Counted from the stretch's first letter, positions 1 to 7,875 are shown. The stretch: 30,902 nt of DNA from Flammeovirgaceae bacterium UBA2786 (GCA_002352225.1 DEIA01000029.1:1-30902), one strand, 5' to 3'. Program-made: numbers and translations. Notes: generated by a model not told the origin, from the letters alone.

Positions 1-323
1 GCTGTTATTACCGTATGCGTTTTTCCGCTTAGCCGGGTAAGCATATGTACGGCATCGGTTCTATCAACTGGTTTGTTCAGAATGGTATTATCTAAAACCA
101 CAACCGTATCAGAAGCTATTACTATTTCATTTTGCAATTCAGATTCAAACACCCGTGCTTTTTTTTCGGCTAAGTAACGCGGCACATCGGGTACAGGCAT
201 AGTTTCCGGAAACGATTCATCAATATCCGGAACGCGGGCCATAAAAGTAAAGCCAACCTCGCGCATCAGGTATTGCCTGCGAGGCGAACTGGATGCAAGA
301 ATTAATGGACGCGCGAGTTTCAT
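1..323 (-). CDS. maf: Maf-family nucleotide pyrophosphatase, 3' end outside window
   Basis: The first 107 codons are visible; the gene runs off the left edge. Maf proteins are house-cleaning nucleoside triphosphate pyrophosphatases that hydrolyse non-canonical or modified nucleotides in the cytoplasm and were first linked to septum inhibition. Seen here: the N-terminal signature SSSPRR at residues 11-16, which lines the phosphate pocket, a conserved DIDES-like acidic stretch near residues 33-37, and the SDTVV motif at residues 71-75 holding the catalytic aspartate. The start ATG overlaps the stop of the upstream DUF1015 gene in an ATGA arrangement, which implies translational coupling. Family assignment is firm; substrate preference (dTTP/UTP or other) cannot be read from this fragment. 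Confidence 0.9.
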   Translation of the reverse strand, partial: MKLARPLILASSSPRRQYLMREVGFTFMARVPDIDESFPETMPVPDVPRYLAEKKARVFESELQNEIVIASDTVVVLDNTILNKPVDRTDAVHMLTRLSGKTHTVIT

Positions 324-1627
324 TTAAAGTCTGGAGCGTAGTCGGGAATAGCAAATTCATCTTCGCGGATAGAACTAAACAATAAGCCGCATACCACCTT
401 GGGGTAGAAGTATGTGGATTTCTGAGGCATGGTATAGCCACTGGCACATACGCGCTTCACATCTTCAATAGAAATATCCTGAGTAATAATAGCCATTTGT
501 ACTTCCTGCCGGATTACTTTAGCCAGACAATCTGAAAAACTTCTGTCGAATGAAATGTTTTCTGATTTACGTTGATCTTTGCCAGGTATACCTAATAGCT
601 TTTCGATAATAAAATAATGAAGTACCGTAAGATCAAGTTCTTTTATTCGTTCCGGGAAATTCCATTTAAGTTTTGGAAATGCTTCTGACTTTAATTTTAT
701 TTTTAAAGTGCGATCTTTTAGAAGAAGACCAAATGCCCATTTTTTTCCAAGTATAATTTCATTTAACGTGTCGGCATCTTCAATTTCTTTAACATCAAAA
801 TCCTGATGCAGATTAGCCACAAACCTATCTTCATCGAAATTTTTTAAATTGTGAATAAGCCTATGGGTTGGCAATATTCGCAAATCATCTGCTTCGGTAT
901 TAGTTAGGTACATTAAGTGAAAGTTATACCCTTCATTACCGGTGTGGTTTGCGTTTTTTTGTTGTTGGGCATGTTTGTAAAACAATGACCCCTCGTACCG
1001 GTGATGTCCATCAGCCAGAATAATTTTTTTTGACTGCATGGCGTGTACAAATTTTTTAATAATGGCGGCATCGTGAATAATAGCCAATACATCGCGCACA
1101 CCCTGATAATCTTCGCTTTCATACAGGGGCGAAAGCATAGCATCGTCCATGTATTTTTCTAATTCAAAATCGGGGTCGGTATAAAGTCCGTGTGTAGGGC
1201 TTACATGCAACTCTGTTTTATCAAGTAATTCAATTCTGTCGTTTACGGCTTTAGGAATGGTGCTTTCATGCCTCATAATAACATTCTCTTCCCAATCGTA
1301 TGTGCGGATGTGGCAGATAAACCCCTTTCGGCAAAAATCTTTAGTAGAACCAGCTAATTTGAAATATTGATAATATACATATAGAGCCGGCAATTTATCC
1401 TGAACCAATGTTTTGGTTGTTTTCCATTTCTCTAACAGTAAAGCCGCTTTGGTAGCTGCATTTGGCCCTTGTGGTACCGACAAGTGAATGCTGTTGAGTG
1501 GATTTTGAAACAGAGCCTTGCGCTGTTTATCGGAAACAACATCAAAGAGAGGGGAAGTGAGTGTATCTATTTTGCGGGTTAAGGCTTCGTTATAACGCCA
1601 CGCTTTAAAAGGTTTTATTTCGGCCAT
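320..1627 (-). CDS. DUF1015 family protein
   Basis: A 435-residue soluble protein of the DUF1015 family, with no signal peptide or membrane segment. The family hallmark is visible as ADGHHRYEGSLFY near the middle of the protein, and the N-terminal IKPFKAWRYN is typical of Bacteroidota members. The biochemical role of the family is not established; some annotations call it an HPr-kinase-like or serine-kinase-like protein, which I do not rely on. The 3' end overlaps the maf start by four bases, so the two are very likely cotranscribed. The gap to the biotin carboxylase gene upstream (about 80 bp) contains a short heptamer repeat. Length is normal for the family, and no frameshift or missing segment is apparent. 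Confidence 0.85.
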   Translation of the reverse strand: MAEIKPFKAWRYNEALTRKIDTLTSPLFDVVSDKQRKALFQNPLNSIHLSVPQGPNAATKAALLLEKWKTTKTLVQDKLPALYVYYQYFKLAGSTKDFCRKGFICHIRTYDWEENVIMRHESTIPKAVNDRIELLDKTELHVSPTHGLYTDPDFELEKYMDDAMLSPLYESEDYQGVRDVLAIIHDAAIIKKFVHAMQSKKIILADGHHRYEGSLFYKHAQQQKNANHTGNEGYNFHLMYLTNTEADDLRILPTHRLIHNLKNFDEDRFVANLHQDFDVKEIEDADTLNEIILGKKWAFGLLLKDRTLKIKLKSEAFPKLKWNFPERIKELDLTVLHYFIIEKLLGIPGKDQRKSENISFDRSFSDCLAKVIRQEVQMAIITQDISIEDVKRVCASGYTMPQKSTYFYPKVVCGLLFSSIREDEFAIPDYAPDFK

Positions 1628-1652
1628 GTTCTTTTAATAGTTAATTTCAGAA

Positions 1653-1687
1653 GTAGGCAGTTGGCACCTGGCAGTATGCAGTCTGCC
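1653..1687. repeat. Degenerate heptanucleotide tandem repeat
   Basis: Five 7-base units follow one another: GTAGGCA, GTTGGCA, CCTGGCA, GTATGCA, GTCTGCC. The outer units also form a 7-bp inverted repeat (TAGGCAG at 1654-1660, CTGCCTA at 1683-1689). It lies between the accC-like gene and the DUF1015 gene, so it is either a slippage-derived spacer or a weak hairpin. No function is evident. Confidence 0.55.
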
Positions 1688-1708
1688 TAATGCTACCGCT
1701 AATTTCCA

Positions 1709-3193
1709 TCAAAACGCTCGGTTCTTTTTCCAGGCAGACACTTGCTTTACAGTTTCAGCCTGTGCGGTAACTTCTTTAACAGGAAGAGTGGCCAGCAATG
1801 CAGCAAGCATCTCTTCATCTTCATCGCCTTGTGTATGCAATACTTCTGGTGTAAAATATTTCTCTACAAACTTAGTATCGAAGTTGCCACTGGTAAATGC
1901 CTGGTGGGTTAGTACAAACCGACAAAAACCTAAAGTGGTTTCTAATCCGGTTATTTCATACTCATCAATGGCACGAATTGTTTTGGCAATGGCACGCTCG
2001 CGTGTGTTATCATGGCAAATCATTTTGGCAATCATGGGATCGTAATAGAACGGAACGGCCATACCTTGCTCAAACCCATCATCTACCCGAATGCCATGCC
2101 CTTGCGGGCGATTGTATGTTTTTAGCGTTCCGATGTCAGGCAAAAAATTATTGGTTGGATCTTCTGCATATACCCGTACCTCTATGGCATGGCCTTGAAT
2201 GGAAAGGTCTTCCTGTTTGAAAGGTAGTTTTTCGCCTTCGGCAACTTTAATCTGAAGTTTCACCAAATCAAGTCCGGTAATGGCTTCCGTTACCGGATGC
2301 TCTACCTGCAGGCGTGTGTTCATTTCCAGAAAGTAGAAGTTCAGGTTTTCATCCACAATAAACTCAACCGTACCAGCATTGTAGTAGTTGGCAGCACGCG
2401 CTACGTTAACAGCCGCTTCGCCCATTTTTTTTCGCAGTTCGGGAGTCAGTACAGACGAGGGTGCTTCTTCAATTACTTTCTGATGCCTGCGCTGAATGGA
2501 GCACTCGCGTTCAAACAGGTGAACCACATTACCATGTTGATCGCCAAAAATCTGAAATTCGATATGCCGGGGTTGTGTAACATATTTTTCTATGAATACC
2601 GAGCCATCGCCAAAGGCAGATTTAGCTTCGCTTACCGCACGCTCCATTTGTGTTTCAAAATCACTTTCGGCATCTACGATGCGCATACCTTTGCCACCAC
2701 CACCGGCACTGGCTTTTATCAGAATGGGGTAGCCAATTTCAGCAGCTATCTTTTTGGCTTTTGCCAGATCAGAAATTGGCTCGGATGTGCCGGGCACCAG
2801 CGGCACATTAAACTTTGCTACCGCAGCTTTGGCAGCCAGTTTACTGCCCATCAATTCAATCGATTCGGGCGAAGGCCCAATGAAAATCAATCCTTCTTTT
2901 CTTACTAATGCCGCAAAGTCTTCGTTCTCTGACAAGAAACCATAACCCGGATGGATAGCATCGGCACCGGTTTGTTTGGCTGCGGCAATAATCTTATCCA
3001 TTACCAAGTAAGACTGTGCAGAGGGTGGAGGCCCAATACAAACAGCTTCATCGGCAAAGCGAACATGCAAGGCTTGCCGGTCGGCCTCGCTATACACAGC
3101 CACAGTTTTAATTCCCAGCTCGCGGGCGCTGCGCATAATGCGCAAGGCAATCTCACCCCGGTTGGCTACTAGTAGTTTATGAATTTTCTGCAT
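1709..3193 (-). CDS. accC: Biotin carboxylase subunit of an acyl-CoA (acetyl/propionyl) carboxylase
   Basis: A 494-residue ATP-grasp biotin carboxylase, which uses ATP and bicarbonate to carboxylate biotin on a carrier protein. The N-terminal LLVANRGEIALRI motif is at residues 7-19, the ATP-binding glycine-rich loop SAGGGGKGMR at about 162-171, and the catalytic motif EMNTRLQVEHPVTE at 290-303 is intact. It is about 45 residues longer than typical AccC (about 450). The extra acidic tail after about residue 450 resembles the stand-alone alpha subunits of Bacteroidota acyl-CoA carboxylases that act in branched-chain or propionyl-CoA metabolism. No biotin carrier domain is fused, and no accB or carboxyltransferase gene is adjacent, so the partner cannot be named. 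Confident as biotin carboxylase, less so on the acyl substrate of the holoenzyme. Confidence 0.92.
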   Translation of the reverse strand: MQKIHKLLVANRGEIALRIMRSARELGIKTVAVYSEADRQALHVRFADEAVCIGPPPSAQSYLVMDKIIAAAKQTGADAIHPGYGFLSENEDFAALVRKEGLIFIGPSPESIELMGSKLAAKAAVAKFNVPLVPGTSEPISDLAKAKKIAAEIGYPILIKASAGGGGKGMRIVDAESDFETQMERAVSEAKSAFGDGSVFIEKYVTQPRHIEFQIFGDQHGNVVHLFERECSIQRRHQKVIEEAPSSVLTPELRKKMGEAAVNVARAANYYNAGTVEFIVDENLNFYFLEMNTRLQVEHPVTEAITGLDLVKLQIKVAEGEKLPFKQEDLSIQGHAIEVRVYAEDPTNNFLPDIGTLKTYNRPQGHGIRVDDGFEQGMAVPFYYDPMIAKMICHDNTRERAIAKTIRAIDEYEITGLETTLGFCRFVLTHQAFTSGNFDTKFVEKYFTPEVLHTQGDEDEEMLAALLATLPVKEVTAQAETVKQVSAWKKNRAF

Positions 3194-3300
3194 TCGAAAA
3201 ATTTGTAATCTGCAATGCTAACGATTTAGAGGTACAAGTGCCCACCTTTTACGGGAAAGGTTGCTTTTGTACAGATTTATGCACTCTACATTTATTTTTC

Positions 3301-3308
3301 TATTTTTG
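3301..3308 (+). promoter_or_regulatory. Candidate Bacteroidetes -7 element for the PLP acyltransferase gene
   Basis: TATTTTTG matches the Bacteroidetes -7 consensus TAnnTTTG and is followed by CGCG, a common context in this phylum. It lies about 70 bp before the ATG at 3379. No well-placed -33 TTTG is seen, so the call is moderate. The surrounding 3194-3378 stretch is the divergent spacer with accC and holds nothing else recognisable. Confidence 0.45.
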
Positions 3309-3378
3309 CGCGATTTTGGTTGGTTTTAAGCCAGGCAAAACCTTTTAAAAATCAAGTGCTTACGTTACCTAATACACT

Positions 3379-4632
3379 ATGGTCGATTTATTTGACAAGC
3401 TAAAAATGGAGGCCGGTCCGCTGGCCAAATACTCACACCTGCCCGATGACTATTTCTTCTTTCCTAAACTGGAAGGCGAGATTGGTCCGCGTATGAAGTT
3501 TAATGGCAAAACCGTGCTGAACTGGAGTTTGAACAACTACCTCGGGTTAGCTAACCACCCCGAAGTAAGAAAAGCCGATGCGGATTCAGCCGCCCAATTT
3601 GGTTTGGCATCGCCCATGGGTGCCCGCATGATGTCGGGTAACTCGGTGCATCACCTTGAACTTGAAAAACAACTGGCAGCTTTTGTACAGAAAGAAGATG
3701 CTATGCTGCTGAACTATGGCTATCAGGGTGTACTCTCTATTATTGATGCAATTGTTGACCGCAAGGATGTAATTGTGTACGATAGCGAATCGCACGCCTG
3801 TATTATTGATGGCGTTCGCCTGCACATGGGTAAGCGTTTTGTGTATCCACACAACAACATGGAAAATCTGGAGAAGCAATTACAGCGTGCTACCAAATTA
3901 GCCAATGAAACCGGAGGTGGTATTCTGGTAATTACCGAAGGTGTTTTCGGTATGTCGGGTAACATGGGCGACTTAAAAGGAATAGTTGAACTGAAGAAGA
4001 AATACAACTTCCGCCTGTTTGTGGATGATGCCCACGGGTTTGGTACGATGGGCGCTACCGGTGCTGGTGTAGGCGAGGAGCAAGGCGTACAAGATCAGAT
4101 TGATTTGTACTTCTCTACGTTTGCTAAATCAATGGCCAGTATTGGCGCTTTTGTAGCAGGTGATAAGAAAATTCTGAAATTTTTACGTTACACAGTGCGC
4201 TCGCAGATTTATGCGAAATCGTTACCCATGCCGTTGGTGATTGGTGGATTAAAACGTCTGGAATTGCTTAAAAAGCATCCTGAATTACGTGCCGATCTGA
4301 AGAAGATAATGGCAGCAATCAAGTCTGGTTTGAAAGACCGTGGATTTAGCATCAATCCAACCCAAACACCACCCACCCCGGTACTCTTTAAGGGCGGGGT
4401 TGGCGAGGCCGCTAACATGTCGATGGATTTGCGCGAAAATTATGGTATTTTCTGCTCGGTGGTAATCTACCCGGTAGTGCCAAAAGACGTAATTATGTTC
4501 CGGATTATCCCCACAGCGGCCCATACACTGGCTGATGTGGAAGAAACCCTGAACGCGTTTTCTGCGCTAAAAACGAAGCTTGACAGCGGTTTTTACAAGC
4601 AAGAGGCCCTGGTTTCAGTTACTAAGGTCTAA
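3379..4632 (+). CDS. PLP-dependent alpha-oxoamine synthase, probably serine palmitoyltransferase-like
   Basis: A 417-residue fold-type I PLP enzyme of the alpha-oxoamine synthase family (serine palmitoyltransferase, BioF, Kbl, ALAS). These condense an amino acid with an acyl thioester and release CO2. Visible landmarks: the substrate-stacking histidine in SESHACIIDG (H140), the cofactor motif VDDAHGFG (D216, H219), and the Schiff-base lysine in STFAKSMASIG (K250). The N-terminal extension ahead of LNWSLNNYLGL, and the absence of any bio gene nearby, favour the Bacteroidota SPT-like group, which makes the sphingoid base of membrane sphingolipids. The related cysteate acyltransferase of sulfonolipid (capnine) synthesis is a real alternative that sequence reading alone cannot exclude. 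It is monocistronic, with accC divergent upstream. Confidence 0.8.
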   Translation: MVDLFDKLKMEAGPLAKYSHLPDDYFFFPKLEGEIGPRMKFNGKTVLNWSLNNYLGLANHPEVRKADADSAAQFGLASPMGARMMSGNSVHHLELEKQLAAFVQKEDAMLLNYGYQGVLSIIDAIVDRKDVIVYDSESHACIIDGVRLHMGKRFVYPHNNMENLEKQLQRATKLANETGGGILVITEGVFGMSGNMGDLKGIVELKKKYNFRLFVDDAHGFGTMGATGAGVGEEQGVQDQIDLYFSTFAKSMASIGAFVAGDKKILKFLRYTVRSQIYAKSLPMPLVIGGLKRLELLKKHPELRADLKKIMAAIKSGLKDRGFSINPTQTPPTPVLFKGGVGEAANMSMDLRENYGIFCSVVIYPVVPKDVIMFRIIPTAAHTLADVEETLNAFSALKTKLDSGFYKQEALVSVTKV

Positions 4633-4719
4633 AAAGATGGCCTTTTGGCTTGTTTTTAAAGGCTTTTGCTTAAATTAGCCTTACGAATTCAATAATTTTA
4701 ACATCTAAACATCCATAAA

Positions 4720-4902
4720 ATGAAAAAATTTGAAGAACTAAAGACCATCATTGCATCATTAGAAGGCGATGCCGATAAGTTCTACAATAAAGGAAATAGC
4801 GCTGCCGGAACCCGTATCCGCAAAGGCATGCAGGATTTGAAAAATGCAGCTCAGGCTATCCGCCAGGAAGTACAGGAGCTGAAGAATAAAGAAGGTCAAT
4901 AA
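4720..4902 (+). CDS. Histone H1-like (Hc1-type) small protein
   Basis: A 60-residue, largely helical and charged protein with the Bacteroidota Hc1-like pattern: MKKFEELK, then DADKFYNKGNSAAGTRIRKGMQDLK, ending in a lysine/glutamate-rich helix. Members are annotated as histone H1 or Hc1-like nucleoid proteins by similarity to chlamydial Hc1. Direct DNA-binding work on this short group is limited, so the function is inferred. The length is usual for the group. The gene stands alone between the PLP enzyme and a strong terminator, consistent with its own abundant short transcript. There is a second, unrelated lysine-rich histone-like gene at 13824-14195. Confidence 0.8.
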   Translation: MKKFEELKTIIASLEGDADKFYNKGNSAAGTRIRKGMQDLKNAAQAIRQEVQELKNKEGQ

Positions 4903-4921
4903 ATAACCTTTAACCTTAATG

Positions 4922-4952
4922 AAAAGGGCTGAATCCATAATTCAGCCCTTTT
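4922..4952. terminator. Strong intrinsic terminator after the histone-like gene
   Basis: A 13-bp perfect stem (arm 4922-4934, loop CCATA at 4935-4939, arm 4940-4952) has a GGGCTGAAT core and is flanked by A and T runs. It would work on the plus strand for the histone-like gene and could also stop transcription arriving from the right. Confidence 0.9.
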
Positions 4953-4959
4953 TGCTTTT

Positions 4960-5306
4960 GTGTTGATTTCTGAAAACTACAACATACTCGTCTCGGTTTT
5001 CTTTTTAGGTTTTTTGGATAGGGGCTATCCACGGCAATACTTTTCCGCCTTTTGTATTTATAGCGTTTCGCTTTTGCCTCTGTCCTGTTACAGTCTTGGC
5101 CTCGCCTTTGTAAGAAGGCGCAATGCATTTTTGAGATATTCAAAATTGGAGTATCGTGCTCACAATACTCGGCATTAGATCATTTTGCCTGTTGGATAAT
5201 TTAGCGAATCCATTTACATTAGAACTAATAAGGGGATTTGGGAAATGGGTTGCTTATATTGAATTGTTGGGTGCAAGCATAAACGACAACCCAAAACGAA
5301 GAAAGA
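4960..5306. other. Non-coding, hairpin-rich upstream flank of the amidase islet
   Basis: About 350 bases without a convincing gene; short reading frames here have no recognisable protein features. It holds several small perfect hairpins: GGATAG/CTATCC at 5016-5021 and 5025-5030, CGCCTT/AAGGCG at 5103-5108 and 5115-5120, and TTGGGT/ACCCAA around 5264-5295 just before the amidase start. Base composition changes from the more GC-rich housekeeping genes on the left to AT-rich DNA. I read it as the left flank of an acquired single-gene islet; the promoter of the amidase must lie here but no clear -7 element was identified. Confidence 0.5.
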
Positions 5307-6728
5307 ATGAAAAAATATTTTTGGACACTTCTATTCTTGACGACAATAATACAATCGGCATATCCTTGTTCGTCATTCGTTCTAAAAAACGGAAAGACAA
5401 TCCTGTTAGGCAAAAATTTCGATTGGACTTTTGATAAAGGATATGTCATCAAAAATTTAAAGAACACTACCAAAGTTGCGTACTTCACACATAACGGAAC
5501 ACCTGCAAGTTGGACAAGTAAATACGGCAGCATTACTTTTAACCAAAACGGGAAAGAAATGCCCTATGGCGGAATGAACGAAAAAGGGCTTGTAGTAGAA
5601 ATGCTTTGGTTGGAAGACACTCGTTTTAATATTTCAGAAAATAAAACATATCTGAACGAATTGGAATGGATACAATATCAGTTAGACAATTTTCAAACCG
5701 TTGACGAAGTTGTTGCCAATGTTGAAACGCTAAAAACATATCCGATTAAAGGGAAAATCCATTACATATTGGCAGACACAAATGGCAAATCGGTAATCAT
5801 AGAATATTTGGACGGCAAACCTATGATTTACGAAAAAGAAGCCAACACTTGTCAGGCGATAACCAACAAATCGGTCACCTATTCTGAAAAACATATTGAC
5901 AATTTAAAGGGGATTAGAAGAAATAATACCTCAACAACATATCGTTACTATCAACTTGAAAAACAGATTAGGAAATTACAAAGGACAAGTGATTTTTCTG
6001 AAATGACAGCATTTCAAATGTTGAAAAATGTAACCATTCCCAAAGGCGACTTTAGAACGGTATGGTCTATTGTGTACAACATTGAAACCAAAAGCATTGC
6101 TTTTTATTCTTACAAAAACAAAGAAATTAAGCAAATCAATTTGAATAACATTGACTTTGAACAAGGTTTAAGTTGCTTCAACATCAATCAAAATAAAGAA
6201 ACGCTGTTAGACAACAAACTACTACCTTTTTCGGAAAAGGAAAATTTTGAAATGGTTTCAGCTTCTTTGATACATTTAGGGTTTGATATGGGTTTGAGCA
6301 AAGAAATAAGCGAACACCAATTCAATCAAAAAATGGCAACACAGTCTTATTTTTCTCAAAATTATTTTCACTACGACATTAATATTCCTATGGCAGAAGC
6401 AGGTAAACTGTTGTATTTTGTAGTGATGGACAGCGAAAAGAATTTTAATAAAAAAGTAGCGGTAACAGGTGGCTTACTTATAGGTCAAACAACAACTGGC
6501 ACGGCAACCATACACATTTATGGCTTAAAAAACGGGACATACTCAATGGTTGCCCTGATTGATGAAAACAAAAATTCGGAGCTTGATTTTGACAGCGAGA
6601 AAAATCCTATAGAAAAATACGCAACTTTCAGCACCTTCATACCAAAGTCAATGGCAGAAATTACGTTTGAAAATTCATCCAACTATTTTACCAAAGACAA
6701 CGCTAAACTGACAATAGAATGGCGATAA
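5307..6728 (+). CDS. Secreted Ntn-hydrolase of the choloylglycine/linear amide hydrolase family with C-terminal extra domain
   Basis: A 473-residue exported hydrolase. Residues 1-20 are a signal-like hydrophobic segment ending AYP, directly followed by C21, the expected nucleophile exposed by cleavage in penicillin V acylases and bile-salt hydrolases. The next motif GKNFDW (K36, D39) corresponds to the GRNxDx motif of the family, with lysine where arginine is usual. GGMNEKGLVVE carries the conserved Asn. Such enzymes cleave linear C-N amide bonds (penicillin V, acyl-homoserine lactones, bile salts); the substrate here is unknown. After about residue 330 the chain continues into a beta-rich domain with KNGTYSMVALIDENKNSELDF, resembling DUF2141. 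The DNA is AT-rich (18 of 60 G+C in 5641-5700, against 32 of 60 in 3541-3600), suggesting transfer. A GAAAG just before the ATG may be the ribosome site. Confidence 0.82.
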   Translation: MKKYFWTLLFLTTIIQSAYPCSSFVLKNGKTILLGKNFDWTFDKGYVIKNLKNTTKVAYFTHNGTPASWTSKYGSITFNQNGKEMPYGGMNEKGLVVEMLWLEDTRFNISENKTYLNELEWIQYQLDNFQTVDEVVANVETLKTYPIKGKIHYILADTNGKSVIIEYLDGKPMIYEKEANTCQAITNKSVTYSEKHIDNLKGIRRNNTSTTYRYYQLEKQIRKLQRTSDFSEMTAFQMLKNVTIPKGDFRTVWSIVYNIETKSIAFYSYKNKEIKQINLNNIDFEQGLSCFNINQNKETLLDNKLLPFSEKENFEMVSASLIHLGFDMGLSKEISEHQFNQKMATQSYFSQNYFHYDINIPMAEAGKLLYFVVMDSEKNFNKKVAVTGGLLIGQTTTGTATIHIYGLKNGTYSMVALIDENKNSELDFDSEKNPIEKYATFSTFIPKSMAEITFENSSNYFTKDNAKLTIEWR

Positions 6729-6731
6729 GAA

Positions 6732-6873
6732 TGCCAGCCACCAACACCGTATTGGCGATAGGCGGGCTGAACGGCTTCGTATCAACGGAAGTGCAAAATT
6801 CAACTTTCGTTCTTCGATTAAAGTTCAGTGCTAAAAATCCCGCCCATCGCCAATACGCGGCCCGTTGCCGGCA
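6732..6873. repeat. Large imperfect inverted repeat directly after the amidase stop codon
   Basis: Nested arms pair over about 142 nt: TGCCAGC (6732-6738) with GCCGGCA (6867-6873), one mismatch; a 19-nt arm 6748-6766 with 6839-6857, 18 of 19 pairs (core TATTGGCGAT); and CTGAAC (6767-6772) with GTTCAG (6823-6828). The structure begins three bases after the TAA. Two short reading frames, one per strand, cover it only because it is palindromic. It resembles the folded recombination sites of gene cassettes in architecture, but lacks the integron attC core consensus. Confidence 0.7.
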
Positions 6874-6906
6874 ATACTGCCATTGTAAGCTCCTCAGAAA
6901 TTCGGC

Positions 6907-6942
6907 CATTTAAAGTTGAGAACAAATTTCCAACTTTAAATG
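6907..6942. repeat. Perfect 12-bp inverted repeat
   Basis: CATTTAAAGTTG (6907-6918) and CAACTTTAAATG (6931-6942) are exact reverse complements, separated by 12 nt. It is AT-rich and lacks a GC-rich stem, so it is a weak terminator at best. It marks the right edge of the non-coding flank of the amidase islet, about 70 bp before the dapA stop. No gene is seen from 6729 to 7011. Confidence 0.7.
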
Positions 6943-7011
6943 ATTACATATGAAAAAATCCAACCTGTATAACAGATAAAACTTTCCACAAACAACTCCA
7001 ATATTCTCCTT

Positions 7012-7875
7012 CTATAACCTGTTCGCCTCTATCTTCTTTTTCAGATTTTGAGAAGCCGTTAGCAAGGGCAATCGAACATAAGGCTGGCAAACACCCAGTA
7101 AACTCAGCAGGTATTTAACGCCTACCGGGTTTCCTTCTTCGTACATCGGGCTGTTAATGTCTAGAAGACTAAACTGTGCCTGTTGTGCCTGCGCCAGTTT
7201 TCCGGCCAGAAAATTCTCCCTTATTTTTCTGAACACCACCGGGTAAGCATTAGCCAGCACAGAAATAACACCTGCACTGCCAATGGCATAAAGGGCAAGG
7301 GTAAGCAAATCATCTCCCGAAATCAGCATAAAGTCTTTGGGTTTCTCTTTCGCAATCTTCATGCATTGTTCCAGATTGCCCGATGCTTCTTTAATGCCAA
7401 TAATGTTTTTTAGCTGGGCAAGCCTTAAAGTAGTGTCGGCAGTAAGGTTAGAGGATGTTCGGCCCGGAACGTTATAAAGAATAACCGGAACAGGCGATAC
7501 ATTGGCAACTGCCATAAAATGATGATAGATTCCTTCCTGCGAGGGTTTGTTGTAATATGGACTTACAGATAGAATGGCGGTAACCCCCGACAGGTCGGTA
7601 TCAATAATTTCTTCCAGTACATTTTGTGTATTGTTACCACCAATTCCATAAACTATGGGAAGGTTGCGTTTGTTATTTTTCAATACAAAATCTAATACAG
7701 CCTTCTTTTCAGATTTATTTAATGCAGCAGCTTCACCGGTGGTACCCATTACTACATAATAATCCACACCCTTGCCGGTATGCGACAATAGTTTCTTTAG
7801 TCCTTTAAAATCAATCGATCCGTCCTCATTCATGGGAGTAACAAGCGCTACACCCGTGCCCATCAGTTTCTTCAT
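7012..7875 (-). CDS. dapA: 4-hydroxy-tetrahydrodipicolinate synthase
   Basis: A 287-residue TIM-barrel class I aldolase that condenses pyruvate with aspartate semialdehyde, the first committed step of the lysine and diaminopimelate pathway. The pyruvate-binding GTTGE motif is at about residues 44-48, the triad tyrosine lies in YNVPGRT (Y134), and the Schiff-base lysine is in GIKEASGN (K162). Length and order match the family. The start overlaps the upstream DUF6913 stop by four bases (ATGA), so it is the last gene of a run with ligA, rsmE and an acyl-CoA-binding protein gene. dapD of the same pathway lies separately at 19450. Confidence 0.96.
   Translation of the reverse strand: MKKLMGTGVALVTPMNEDGSIDFKGLKKLLSHTGKGVDYYVVMGTTGEAAALNKSEKKAVLDFVLKNNKRNLPIVYGIGGNNTQNVLEEIIDTDLSGVTAILSVSPYYNKPSQEGIYHHFMAVANVSPVPVILYNVPGRTSSNLTADTTLRLAQLKNIIGIKEASGNLEQCMKIAKEKPKDFMLISGDDLLTLALYAIGSAGVISVLANAYPVVFRKIRENFLAGKLAQAQQAQFSLLDINSPMYEEGNPVGVKYLLSLLGVCQPYVRLPLLTASQNLKKKIEANRL

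Noticed and set aside
2297..2908. A 203-codon plus-strand gene antisense to accC
   Set aside because: It lies wholly within a well-conserved biotin carboxylase gene and has no domain features or upstream signal.
6732..6873. Canonical integron attC site
   Set aside because: The GTTRRRY/RYYYAAC core sites are not found at the arm ends and no integrase gene is in the window; only the folded architecture is similar.
6703..6913. Two small genes on opposite strands after the amidase
   Set aside because: Both frames exist only because the DNA is palindromic; the predicted proteins have no natural composition or start signal.
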